DNA of 11,701 bases from Syntrophaceae bacterium UBA1411. Its GTDB lineage: Bacteria; Desulfobacterota; Syntrophia; Syntrophales; Smithellaceae. The stretch is taken from positions 1-11,701 of the forward strand of contig DBPV01000070.1 of NCBI GenBank assembly GCA_002304995.1, read 5' to 3'. Under the pieces are notes generated by a model. The model made no database searches. It saw only the letters and a program-made list of their open reading frames with translations, and was not told where the DNA came from. The position numbers were made by a program, and so were the translations under genes. Shown here piece by piece: positions 1-6,761 of the stretch; position 1 is the first letter of the stretch, and every line of letters starts with the position of its first letter.

Positions 1-49
1 ACGCCCACGGACACTCCGCGTAAAAAAACTTTTGTTGAAACACCCTGCA

Positions 50-83
50 AAAGCGGCGCGTATGTTCCGGTGCGCGCCGCTTT
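50..83 (+). terminator. Perfect inverted repeat, possible terminator of an upstream gene
   Basis: Bases 50-60 (AAAGCGGCGCG) pair perfectly with 73-83 (CGCGCCGCTTT), giving an 11-bp GC-rich stem with a loop of about 12 bases. The stem is flanked by A residues on the left and a short, interrupted T run on the right, so it could end transcription from a gene left of the window. The T tract is poor (TTTCT), so termination is an inference. It lies about 40 bases upstream of fdhE and could also sit in that gene's leader. Confidence 0.5.
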
Positions 84-110
84 CTGCTGGTTAGAAACGG
101 AATGATACAC

Positions 111-120
111 AGGAAGGGAG
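111..120 (+). promoter_or_regulatory. Ribosome binding site of fdhE
   Basis: The purine-rich AGGAAGGGAG ends four bases before the ATG at 125 and supports that start codon. Confidence 0.75.
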
Positions 121-124
121 CTCC

Positions 125-1009
125 ATGATTTTAAGTTCTCAGTCGGCCTCGGACATTCCCGCGATCATCGACCGCGCGATCGAGCAAAATCCCCATGCGG
201 AAAATCTTCTCCGGGCCTTTGGCCCGATCATTCTCCGAGAGCGGGAGTTGGCGGCGGGCCTTGCGCTGCCCCCTCTGGACGTTTCACAAATCGACCGGGA
301 GAGGCTGAAAGCCGGCGTTCCCGTCAACCGCCAGATCGATTTGTTCCCCTCCGGGAACGATTGGAAAGCGGTTGCCCTGGCCCTGGCCGCCGCCATTGGG
401 GAAGGCCTGCCTTCGCTGGCCGGCGAAATGAATCGTTTGAGCGAATGGATTGCGGCGGGAAAGATCCGGCCGGCGGATTTTTTTTCATCCGCCGCGCCTG
501 CTTCCGACGGCACGGGCGGCGCAGCGCAGAAAAATCTTGCGTTGTCGCCCTCCAATATTTCTTTTTTAATGAGTCTGGTGGCCCGCGTGATTCTCGAGGC
601 GAGGGCAAAAGAGGCGGCGAAGGCTCTGGACGACGGTGTCTGGGAAAAGGGCTACTGCCCGATTTGCGGCGCATTTCCGTCCGTCGCTCTCATCGAGGAA
701 CAGGGCGGCAAACGGTTTTTGCATTGCAGCGCCTGCGGCCAGGACTGGCGCTATACCCGTGTGAGCTGCCCCTACTGCGAGAAAGAAGCCCAGAGCGGCA
801 TGGAGTATTTTTATGTCGAGAACAAAACCCAGGAATCGGCGTTTATCTGCGATCAGTGCAAAAAATATCTGGTGACGCTTTACCGCGTCGGACACGTTTT
901 AGCCCGCGATATGGATGTTTCCGCGATCAGTCTGGTCCATCTGGATATGATCATGCAGGACAAAGGATTCGCGCCCATGACCCTCTGTTCCTGGAATGTT
1001 TTGAAATAA
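125..1009 (+). CDS. fdhE: Formate dehydrogenase accessory protein FdhE
   Basis: The product has 294 residues, close to the roughly 300 usual for FdhE. The C-terminal half carries four CxxC pairs: C178/C181 (CPICG), C201/C204 (CSACG), C215/C218 (CPYC) and C242/C245 (CDQC). This is the rubredoxin-like metal-binding layout of FdhE; the N-terminal half is helical and poorly conserved. In enterobacteria FdhE is a cytoplasmic factor that binds the catalytic subunit of exported FDHs and is needed for their activity, without being part of the enzyme. Here it precedes one FDH and lies about 7 kb from a Tat-exported FDH, its more likely client by analogy. The ATG at 125 has a strong ribosome binding site. 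A weak terminator-like hairpin follows the stop, so cotranscription with fdhA is uncertain. Family assignment is secure; client specificity is inferred. Confidence 0.93.
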   Translation: MILSSQSASDIPAIIDRAIEQNPHAENLLRAFGPIILRERELAAGLALPPLDVSQIDRERLKAGVPVNRQIDLFPSGNDWKAVALALAAAIGEGLPSLAGEMNRLSEWIAAGKIRPADFFSSAAPASDGTGGAAQKNLALSPSNISFLMSLVARVILEARAKEAAKALDDGVWEKGYCPICGAFPSVALIEEQGGKRFLHCSACGQDWRYTRVSCPYCEKEAQSGMEYFYVENKTQESAFICDQCKKYLVTLYRVGHVLARDMDVSAISLVHLDMIMQDKGFAPMTLCSWNVLK

Positions 1010-1023
1010 AGGAATATCAAGGC

Positions 1024-1048
1024 CGTCTTCGGTTTTCGACGCTTTTTT
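1024..1048 (+). terminator. Weak intrinsic terminator candidate after fdhE
   Basis: CGTC at 1024-1027 can pair with GACG at 1038-1041 around a 10-base loop, followed by C and six T residues (1043-1048). The stem has only four pairs, so at best this is a leaky terminator separating fdhE from fdhA. Confidence 0.35.
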
Positions 1049-1153
1049 ACCGTCAGTCATTTTGTTCGTTGACAGGATAAAAATTGTTTTGTAAGGAACC
1101 GTCTGGTGCTTGTGTCATTGTCGGCATATATCAGAAGTGACATTTTGAATTTC

Positions 1154-1159
1154 GGGGAG
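1154..1159 (+). promoter_or_regulatory. Ribosome binding site of fdhA
   Basis: GGGGAG lies eight bases before the ATG at 1168 and supports this start. Further upstream there is a TTGACA at 1069-1074, but no good -10 box at 16-18 bases, so I do not assign a promoter to fdhA. Confidence 0.7.
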
Positions 1160-1167
1160 AAAAAATC

Positions 1168-3870
1168 ATGAGTCAAACATTTATTCTGAACGGCAAAGAG
1201 ACGCCTTTTACACCGGGGCAGATGATCCTCGATGCGGCGCGCAACGGCGGCGTGGAAATTCCCACGCTTTGCTACCTGAAGGGAGCGGCGCCCACCGGGG
1301 CCTGCCGTATCTGCTGCGTCGAAGTCAAAGGGGCCAGATCGTTAATGGCAGCCTGCTCGACGCCGGTGACGGCGGGCATGGAAGTAACCACGAACAGCGA
1401 ACTCGTTCATCGCGCCAGAAAAATGAACGTTGAATTTCTGCTGGCCAGCGGCAGGCACAATTGCCTGATGTGCGAAGCCAACGGTCAGTGCAAACTTCAG
1501 GACCTGTCGTACTTCTATAAAATCACGAAGCTGCAGTTTCGGGAAAAGGACGAGAAGGATATTTATCCGACGGAAGATCAGAATCCGTTCATCGTCCGCG
1601 ATTTCAGCCGCTGTATTCTGTGCGGGCGCTGCGTTCAGGCCTGCAACGAAGTGATGGTCAACCGGGCCATTTCCCAGGGCTACCGCGGCGCGGAAAGCAA
1701 GATCGTCACCGGAGGCGACAGCCCTTACAACGAAAGCGAATGTGTTTTCTGCGGGCAGTGCGTGGATGTCTGCCCGGTCGGCGCGCTCACGGAAAAGAAA
1801 GCCAAGGGGCTGGGCCGGCCGTGGGAAACACAGAAAATCCGCACGACCTGTCCCTACTGCGGCGTCGGCTGCCAGCAGCTGCTGCATGTGAAAGACGGCA
1901 AGATCGTCAAAGTCACGGCCGTGGAAGGCGCCCAGCCGAACCAGGGCCGTCTCTGCGTCAAAGGCCGTTTTGCCTATGACTTTATCTATTCGGATGAGCG
2001 GCTTAATACGCCGCTCATCCGCCAGAAGAACGGCGAGTTCCGCGAAGCCTCGTGGGACGAGGCGCTGGACCTGGTGGCTTCAAAATTCAAGCAGATTATT
2101 GCAAGCGACGGGCCGGACGCCATTGCCGGCGTCAGCTGCGCCCGCAGCATCAATGAAGACTCCTACCAGATGCAGAAACTCTTCCGCGCGGTGATCGGCA
2201 CCAACAACATCGATCACTGCGCGCGGACCTGACACGCCCCGACGGTTGCGGGTCTCGCAACCTCCTTCGGTTCGGGCGCCATGACGAATTCCTTCGCGGA
2301 TTTCATGAAGGCGAAGATGATCCTGGTGATCGGGTCCAACATGACGGAAGCGCATCCGGTGGCGGCGACGTTTGTCAAGGACGCGGCGATCGGCGGCGCG
2401 GAATTGATCGTGGTGGATCCCCGGCGGACGGATCTGGTCGATTTTGCCAAAATGCACGTGCCCCTCAAAGTCGGTTCCGACGTGGCGCTCATCAACAGCG
2501 TCATGAACGTTCTCATTGAGGAAAACCTTTACGACAAAACTTACGTGGAAAACTGTACGGTCGGTTTTGGCGAGCTCAGGGAAAAAGTTCTGGAGTATCC
2601 GCCCGAGCGGGCCGCTGAAATCACCGGCGTTTCCGCCGACACGATCCGCGCCCTGGCGCGGCGGCTTGCGTCCGTGAAGCCGGCCATGCTCATGTATACG
2701 CTGGGCATCACCGAGCATATCTGCGGCGTGAACAACGTCATGAGCTGCGCCAATCTCCAGATGCTTCTGGGCAACGTCGGTTTTGAATGCGGCGGCGTGA
2801 ATCCGCTGCGCGGCCAGAACAACGTGCAGGGCGCCTGCGATATGGGCGCGCTGCCCAACGTGTTCCCCGGCTATCAGCGGGTCGACAACGCCGACGCGCG
2901 GGCGAAATTCGCGAAAGCCTGGAACGTTGCGAGTCTGCCGGACAAACCGGGCATGATGATGCCGACCATGATGGAAAATCTGACCAAGGGGAAAGTGAAG
3001 GCCTTCTACGTGTTCGGAGAGAACCTGGCCAACACGGAGCCCGACATCCACCATGTCGAGCATTGTTTGCAGTCCGCTGAATTCCTGGTCTGCCAGGATA
3101 TCTTCCCGACGGAAACCACGCGTTTCGCGCATGTGATTTTGCCCGCTGCGGCCTGGAGCGAAAACGACGGAACCTTCACCAGTTCCGAACGCCGCGTGAA
3201 CCGGGTGCGCACCGCCAGCGTCGCGCCGGGCCAGGCCAAACCCAACTGGTGGATCTTCAAAGAGATCGCCAGAAGAATGGGGCATGCATGGACATCCAGC
3301 AGCGCCCGGGAAATCTGGGACAACGAAGTCTCCGTTCTGGCCCCGTCGATGGCCGGCATCAAATACCGGCGTCTGGAAGGCGACGGCATCCAGTGGCCGG
3401 CGCCCAATGAAGAGCATTGCGGGACGCCGACGCTCCACAGAGACGGGAAATTCACCTGCGGTCTGGGTGTTTTGAAGCCCATCGACTGGATTCCGCCTGC
3501 GGAAGTTCCCGACGAGGAATACCCGCTGGTGCTCTCCACAGGCCGACGTCTGTATCATTACCACACGAGAACGCAGACAGGGCGGTCGCCGGGCATCAAC
3601 GACCTGCTCGGCGAAGAGACGGCCGACATTTCCGCGGCGGACGCCCGGAAGCTCGGCGTTGCCGACGGAGAAATGGTCCTGGTGAAATCCCGCCGGGGCA
3701 AAGTAAAAGTCAGGGCCCGTGTGACGCACCAGGTTCCGGAAGGGCTGGTCTGGATGGCCTTCCATTTCCGCGAAGCCTGCGCCAACTGGCTCACGAATCC
3801 CGTTTACGACCCGATCACGCAAACGGCTGAATACAAGGCCTGTGCCGTCCGGATTGACAGGCTGACCTGA
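1168..3870 (+). CDS. fdhA: Selenocysteine-containing cytoplasmic formate dehydrogenase catalytic subunit (Sec355)
   Basis: This is one 900-residue protein read through an in-frame TGA at 2230-2232; the frame ends at the TGA at 3868-3870. It catalyses reversible formate oxidation to CO2 with a Mo or W bis-pterin cofactor. Domains in order: a [2Fe-2S] ferredoxin domain (C35, C46, C49, C63); a NuoG-type His-Cys3 cluster (H97, C99, C102, C108); a two-[4Fe-4S] ferredoxin domain (C149/C152/C155/C159 and C192/C195/C198/C202); the catalytic-domain [4Fe-4S] site (C228, C231, C235, C263); the molybdopterin domain with Sec355 in CARTUHAPTVAGL; and a C-terminal dinucleotide-binding domain. Size and architecture match the clostridial and syntroph NAD(P)-linked type such as Moorella FdhA, which has Sec near the same position. 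There is no Tat signal, so a cytoplasmic location is expected. No NuoF-like or other electron-transfer partner is adjacent, and a strong terminator follows, so the partner must be encoded elsewhere. FDH identity and Sec are secure; the electron acceptor is unknown. Confidence 0.96.
2230..2232 (+). other. UGA selenocysteine codon of fdhA (Sec355)
   Basis: This TGA lies where FDHs have catalytic Cys or Sec. Translation before it ends in HCART and after it continues HAPTVAGL, the conserved flanks of that site. Homology continues in the same frame for over 540 codons, which excludes a true stop or a frameshift. Confidence 0.95.
2233..2278 (+). promoter_or_regulatory. SECIS element of fdhA
   Basis: Directly after the UGA, GGTTGCG (2244-2250) pairs perfectly with CGCAACC (2256-2262) around the five-base loop GGTCT (2251-2255). 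This loop equals the GGUCU apical loop of the E. coli fdhF SECIS that SelB recognises. The loop begins 18 bases after the UGA, within the 16-37 range reported for bacterial SECIS. A lower stem CGCCC (2235-2239) with GGGCG (2274-2278) can close the structure. Unlike E. coli fdhF, the upper stem has no bulged U; the U is paired. Confidence 0.85.
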
Positions 3871-3880
3871 TGGGGGACAA

Positions 3881-3912
3881 ACATCCCGCAGAAGTTTTGC
3901 GGGATGTTTTTT
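3881..3912 (+). terminator. Rho-independent terminator after fdhA
   Basis: ACATCCCGCA (3881-3890) pairs perfectly with TGCGGGATGT (3898-3907) around a seven-base loop, with a run of six T residues at 3907-3912. It begins ten bases after the fdhA stop. This is a textbook intrinsic terminator and separates fdhA from the mod operon. Confidence 0.92.
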
Positions 3913-3921
3913 GGATGCTTC

Positions 3922-3939
3922 TATGCTATAAATAGCACA
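3922..3939 (+). promoter_or_regulatory. Operator-like palindrome upstream of modA
   Basis: TATGCTATAAATAGCACA contains a perfect 6-2-6 inverted repeat, TGCTAT-AA-ATAGCA (3924-3937). It includes a -10-like TATAAA (3927-3932) with no good -35 partner, so a bound protein would overlap the likely promoter. It matches the palindrome upstream of fdnG (7663-7680) at 13 of 18 positions with the same centre. A ModE-type or Crp/Fnr-type regulator is possible; the sequence does not decide. Confidence 0.55.
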
Positions 3940-3944
3940 TATGA

Positions 3945-3950
3945 AAGGAG
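3945..3950 (+). promoter_or_regulatory. Ribosome binding site of modA, long spacing
   Basis: AAGGAG ends 12 bases before the ATG at 3963, longer than optimal. An in-frame TGA at 3957 rules out an upstream start, so the ATG at 3963 stands. Confidence 0.6.
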
Positions 3951-3962
3951 AACTTCTGATTT

Positions 3963-4703
3963 ATGAAGAAAAGCTTCCCGTGGCTGATCCTGTTGATGTT
4001 CCTTTTGCCTTTAAGCGCGGCGGCGCAGGAAAAGTTGTCGGTTGCCGTCGCGGCCAATTTCATCTCCGCCTTCAAGGAAATCGCGGCGGACTTTGAAAGC
4101 AAAACCGGCGTGAAAGTTGAAGCAACTTTTTCCTCCACCGGCAATCTCTACAGCCAGATTCAAAACGGCGCGCCCTACGACGTCTTTCTGTCCGCGGATG
4201 AACAGCGGCCCGATCTGCTGCAGAAGGAGGGGGCGACGGACGGGACCTTTATTTACGCGCGCGGCCAGGCCATCCTCTGGTCGGCGGATAAAAATTTCTG
4301 CAAGGCCGCCAACTGGCAGGACGCTCTCAAAAATGAAAAGATCAAAAAGCTCGCGATTGCCAACACCGCCACCGCGCCCTACGGAACAGCCGCCATGACG
4401 GCGCTTAAAAAGACAGGGCAGTGGGAGGGGCTGCAAAGCAAGCTCGTGGTTGCGCAATCCGTCGCGCAGTCCTTCCAGTACGCAACGACACAATCCGTCG
4501 ACGCGGGGTTCTGCGCTCTGTCGGCAGCCGCCGGCGCCGAGGGGAAAAAAGGCTGCTATTACGCGATTCCGGAGGCTCCGGAGGTGGTCCAGGCAGGCTG
4601 CATGTTAAAGAGCACAAAAAACAAGATCTGCGCCGAACTCTTTGCGGCCTACCTGATGTCCGACCAGGCCGCACAGATCAAAAAGAGGTATGGGTACCGT
4701 TAA
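3963..4703 (+). CDS. modA: Molybdate ABC transporter substrate-binding protein ModA
   Basis: The 246-residue product binds molybdate (and generally tungstate) outside the cytoplasmic membrane and delivers it to ModBC. A classical signal peptide is clear: positive start MKK, a hydrophobic stretch at about 6-18, and a likely cleavage near residue 21 in SAAAQE. There is no lipobox Cys, so the mature protein is probably soluble in the periplasm. The mature part opens with LSVAVAANF and contains the ModA signature region FSSTGNLYSQI (about 56-66) followed by APYDVFLSADE (70-80), where anion-contacting Ser/Thr residues normally lie. Length is typical. Its TAA is immediately followed by the modB ATG, so the two are translationally coupled. 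Whether it prefers molybdate or tungstate cannot be read from the sequence; the FDHs here could use either. Confidence 0.95.
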   Translation: MKKSFPWLILLMFLLPLSAAAQEKLSVAVAANFISAFKEIAADFESKTGVKVEATFSSTGNLYSQIQNGAPYDVFLSADEQRPDLLQKEGATDGTFIYARGQAILWSADKNFCKAANWQDALKNEKIKKLAIANTATAPYGTAAMTALKKTGQWEGLQSKLVVAQSVAQSFQYATTQSVDAGFCALSAAAGAEGKKGCYYAIPEAPEVVQAGCMLKSTKNKICAELFAAYLMSDQAAQIKKRYGYR

Positions 4704-5363
4704 ATGGATTATCTGGCCCTTTATGTAACCCTGAAGCTGGCGGTGGTGACCACGGTCGTTCTGGTGGTTCTGGCCGCGCCCATCGCTTATCTGCTGGCGT
4801 TTGCGCGTTTTCCGGGAAAGTCGTTCGTGGAAGCGCTCATCTACCTGCCGATGGCCCTGCCGCCGACGGTGATCGGTTTTTATCTGATCATTCTGATGGG
4901 ACCCCGGGGCTGGGTCGGCGGGCTCTGGCAGGCCGCCACCGGCGGTTCGCTGTTGTTCACTTTCCTGGGCATCACCGTCGCGTCGATCATCTATTCGCTT
5001 CCCTTCGCCATTCAGCCCATGAAGGCGGCCTTCTCGAAGATCGACCGCCGGCTCCTGGAAAACGCATACATTCTGGGATTGTCCCGGCGGGCGGCTTTTC
5101 TCAGGGTGGTTCTTCCCAATTCGGTTTCCGGCATCGCCGCGGCCGCCGTCCTGGTCTTTCTGCACTCGATCGGCGCCTTCGGCGTTTTGTTGATGGTCGG
5201 CGGCAGCATTCCCGGCGAAACGAAAGTCGCCTCGATCGCCATTTATGAAGCCGTGGAGATGATGAATTACACCGCGGCGGGGATGATCGCGCTCAGCTTT
5301 TTACCGATCAGCTACGTCTTTCTGCTGCTCATCAATAAACTCAACGAAGGAGCCCGCGCATGA
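4704..5363 (+). CDS. modB: Molybdate ABC transporter permease ModB
   Basis: The 219-residue product is an integral membrane permease with about five hydrophobic segments, near residues 5-33, 43-66, 82-103, 141-166 and 190-211. The cytoplasmic EAA loop that contacts the ATPase is visible at 119-138 (ENAYILGLSRRAAFLRVVLP, with the conserved Gly at 125). Size fits ModB. The start abuts the modA stop with no gap and the end overlaps modC in ATGATGA, so the three subunits form one translationally coupled operon. There is no separate strong Shine-Dalgarno sequence, in agreement with coupling. Confidence 0.94.
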   Translation: MDYLALYVTLKLAVVTTVVLVVLAAPIAYLLAFARFPGKSFVEALIYLPMALPPTVIGFYLIILMGPRGWVGGLWQAATGGSLLFTFLGITVASIIYSLPFAIQPMKAAFSKIDRRLLENAYILGLSRRAAFLRVVLPNSVSGIAAAAVLVFLHSIGAFGVLLMVGGSIPGETKVASIAIYEAVEMMNYTAAGMIALSFLPISYVFLLLINKLNEGARA

Positions 5364-6073
5364 TGATTTTCGCCGCCCTGAAAAAGAGACTCAAATATTT
5401 CGATCTGGACGTGTCGCTTTCCTGCCTGCCGGGCCGGATGACCGTGATGATCGGCCCTTCCGGCGGAGGCAAGACGACGATCATCCGGATGCTTGCGGGG
5501 CTGCAAAGCCCCGACGAAGGACGAGTGGTTTTCGGCGACGAGATCTGGTTCGACTCCGACCGCGGGATCAACGTCAAACCGCAGAAGCGGCGCCTGGGCT
5601 ATGTCTTTCAGGATTACAGTCTCTTCCCGCATCTGAATCTGTTCGACAACGCCGCGTTTGCCGCGGTGGATAAAAAAGAGGTGGACGGCCTGTTCGACCT
5701 CTTCAAGATCGACCACCTGAAAAAACGCAAGCCGCACATGGTGTCCGGAGGCGAGCGCCAGCGCTGCGCCATCTGCCAGGCGCTCGCGCGGCATCCCCGG
5801 CTGCTCCTGCTCGACGAGCCGTTTTCCGCGCTGGATGTCGTGACGCGCCGCGGTTTGCGCGAAGAGTTCAAAAGTCTCAAGGGAAAGCTTGCCTGTCCCG
5901 TGATCTACGTAACCCACGATATCAACGAGGCCCTTTTCCTGGCCGACGAAATTCTGCCGGTGGTGGACGGGAAAAAAGATCCGGGCTGGATGCAGCGTAC
6001 GATCACCCGCGAGCCCAAAGAGGGAATGACGGCCCGGGGCGCGCGCGAACCCAGGCTGGCCTTGGTCTATTAA
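5360..6073 (+). CDS. modC: Molybdate ABC transporter ATPase ModC, short form
   Basis: The 237-residue ATPase powers molybdate import. Motifs: Walker A GPSGGGKTT (32-40), Q-loop with Q84 in YVFQDYSLFPHL, signature VSGGERQR (128-135), Walker B with LLLLDEPFSALD (148-159) and H-loop H186 in VTHD. ModC of E. coli type is about 350 residues and carries a C-terminal molybdate-binding TOBE/Mop domain; here only about 40 residues follow the H-loop region, so that domain is absent. The start chosen is the ATG overlapping the modB stop (ATGATGA); the next codon is also ATG, so the true start may be one codon later. An interval of 78 bases separates it from the FmdE-like gene. ATPase identity is certain; the molybdate role follows from modAB. 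Confidence 0.93.
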   Translation: MMIFAALKKRLKYFDLDVSLSCLPGRMTVMIGPSGGGKTTIIRMLAGLQSPDEGRVVFGDEIWFDSDRGINVKPQKRRLGYVFQDYSLFPHLNLFDNAAFAAVDKKEVDGLFDLFKIDHLKKRKPHMVSGGERQRCAICQALARHPRLLLLDEPFSALDVVTRRGLREEFKSLKGKLACPVIYVTHDINEALFLADEILPVVDGKKDPGWMQRTITREPKEGMTARGAREPRLALVY

Positions 6074-6133
6074 ACGCCGTGTACGGGGAACCGACACGCA
6101 GGGAACCGTCGCGACTGTTTCCTGCAACAGAAT

Positions 6134-6139
6134 AAGGAG
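6134..6139 (+). promoter_or_regulatory. Ribosome binding site of the FmdE-like gene, long spacing
   Basis: AAGGAG ends 12 bases before the ATG at 6152. Just upstream, CTGTT (6115-6119) and AACAG (6126-6130) can form a small hairpin. The rest of the modC to FmdE interval holds two copies of GGGAACCG 15 bases apart (6086 and 6101) and no promoter I would defend. Confidence 0.55.
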
Positions 6140-6151
6140 CCGTAAAAATCT

Positions 6152-6742
6152 ATGAACATCTGTACCTATTCCTATGAAGAGTACCTCCATTTGGTGAAGT
6201 CCTTTCACGGCAATCTCGCCCCCGGTTTGATTATCGGCGGTTTTATGGTCGACCTGGCGATGAAGCATCTGCCGGAGGGAGAATTTTTCGATGCCGTCTG
6301 CGAGACGCCGGTGTGTTTGCCGGACGCCGTGCAGATTCTGACCCCCTGCACCATCGGCAACGGCTGGCTTTCCATCGTTCCGTTCGGCAAGTTTGCCGTG
6401 ACGCTCTACGAAAAATACAGCGGCCGCGGCGTTCGGGTTTACCTGGATATGGAAAAACTGAAAGCCTGGCCGGAGATTTACGACTGGTACCTCAAGAAAA
6501 AGAAGAAGAGCGAGCAGAATGCTGATCTCCTTCTGGCCCAGATCAAAGAGGCGGGGCACGGCCTGCTCGGCATTCAGCATCTCCAGGTCGATCCGGAAAA
6601 AATCCGCCGGAAAAAAATGGGCCCCGTGGCCGTCTGCCCGGTCTGCGGCGAGGCTTATCCCACGCGCGACGGAGAAAAATGCCGGAGCTGCCAGGGCGAA
6701 ACGCCCTACACCAATGTCGCGATTGTGAAAACGGGGTCCTGA
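6152..6742 (+). CDS. FmdE-like protein (formylmethanofuran dehydrogenase subunit E family) with C-terminal zinc finger
   Basis: The 196-residue product has the FmdE core (about 10-140) and a C-terminal CxxC...CxxC finger: C162/C165 (CPVCG) and C177/C180 (CRSC). Published structures of this family show an alpha+beta core and a treble-clef zinc finger in this order. Recognisable core motifs are FHGNLAPGLIIGG (18-30), CLPDAVQILTPCTIGNG (55-71, with C55 and C66) and GHGLLG near 135-140. Many family members read FHGHxCPG at the first motif; here the second His and the Cys are replaced by Asn21 and Ala23, so a metal site may be altered or lost. FmdE was named from methanogen formylmethanofuran dehydrogenase operons, but members occur widely in anaerobic bacteria without that pathway. 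Its place behind modABC and between two FDH loci suggests a role in Mo/W or pterin-enzyme metabolism; the biochemical function is unknown. It is soluble, with no signal peptide. Confidence 0.85.
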   Translation: MNICTYSYEEYLHLVKSFHGNLAPGLIIGGFMVDLAMKHLPEGEFFDAVCETPVCLPDAVQILTPCTIGNGWLSIVPFGKFAVTLYEKYSGRGVRVYLDMEKLKAWPEIYDWYLKKKKKSEQNADLLLAQIKEAGHGLLGIQHLQVDPEKIRRKKMGPVAVCPVCGEAYPTRDGEKCRSCQGETPYTNVAIVKTGS

Positions 6743-6761
6743 CCGGAATGGCGTTGGAGCA

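Noticed and set aside
1069..1097. TTGACA followed by TAAGGA as a promoter of fdhA
   Set aside because: The -35 hexamer is perfect, but the -10 candidate at the right spacing matches only weakly, so no promoter is called.
1168..2232. Reading fdhA as a truncated 354-residue protein or a pseudogene
   Set aside because: The catalytic-site context, the same-frame continuation and the SECIS hairpin show selenocysteine recoding rather than a nonsense mutation.
2080..3822. Long open frame of 580 codons on the - strand
   Set aside because: It lies wholly antisense to fdhA, crosses its UGA region, is rich in His, Arg and Gly as expected from the complement of GC-rich codons, and shows no recognisable domain. 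It is a shadow of the real gene.
4421..5248. 275-codon + strand frame overlapping modA and modB
   Set aside because: It is out of frame with both genes, and its Gly/Arg-rich translation has no domain; modA and modB explain the region.
6086..6110. Two copies of GGGAACCG, with a related GGAACCGTC at 1095-1103
   Set aside because: Nine-base matches are expected by chance many times in a window of this size; the close pair alone is not enough to call a regulatory repeat.
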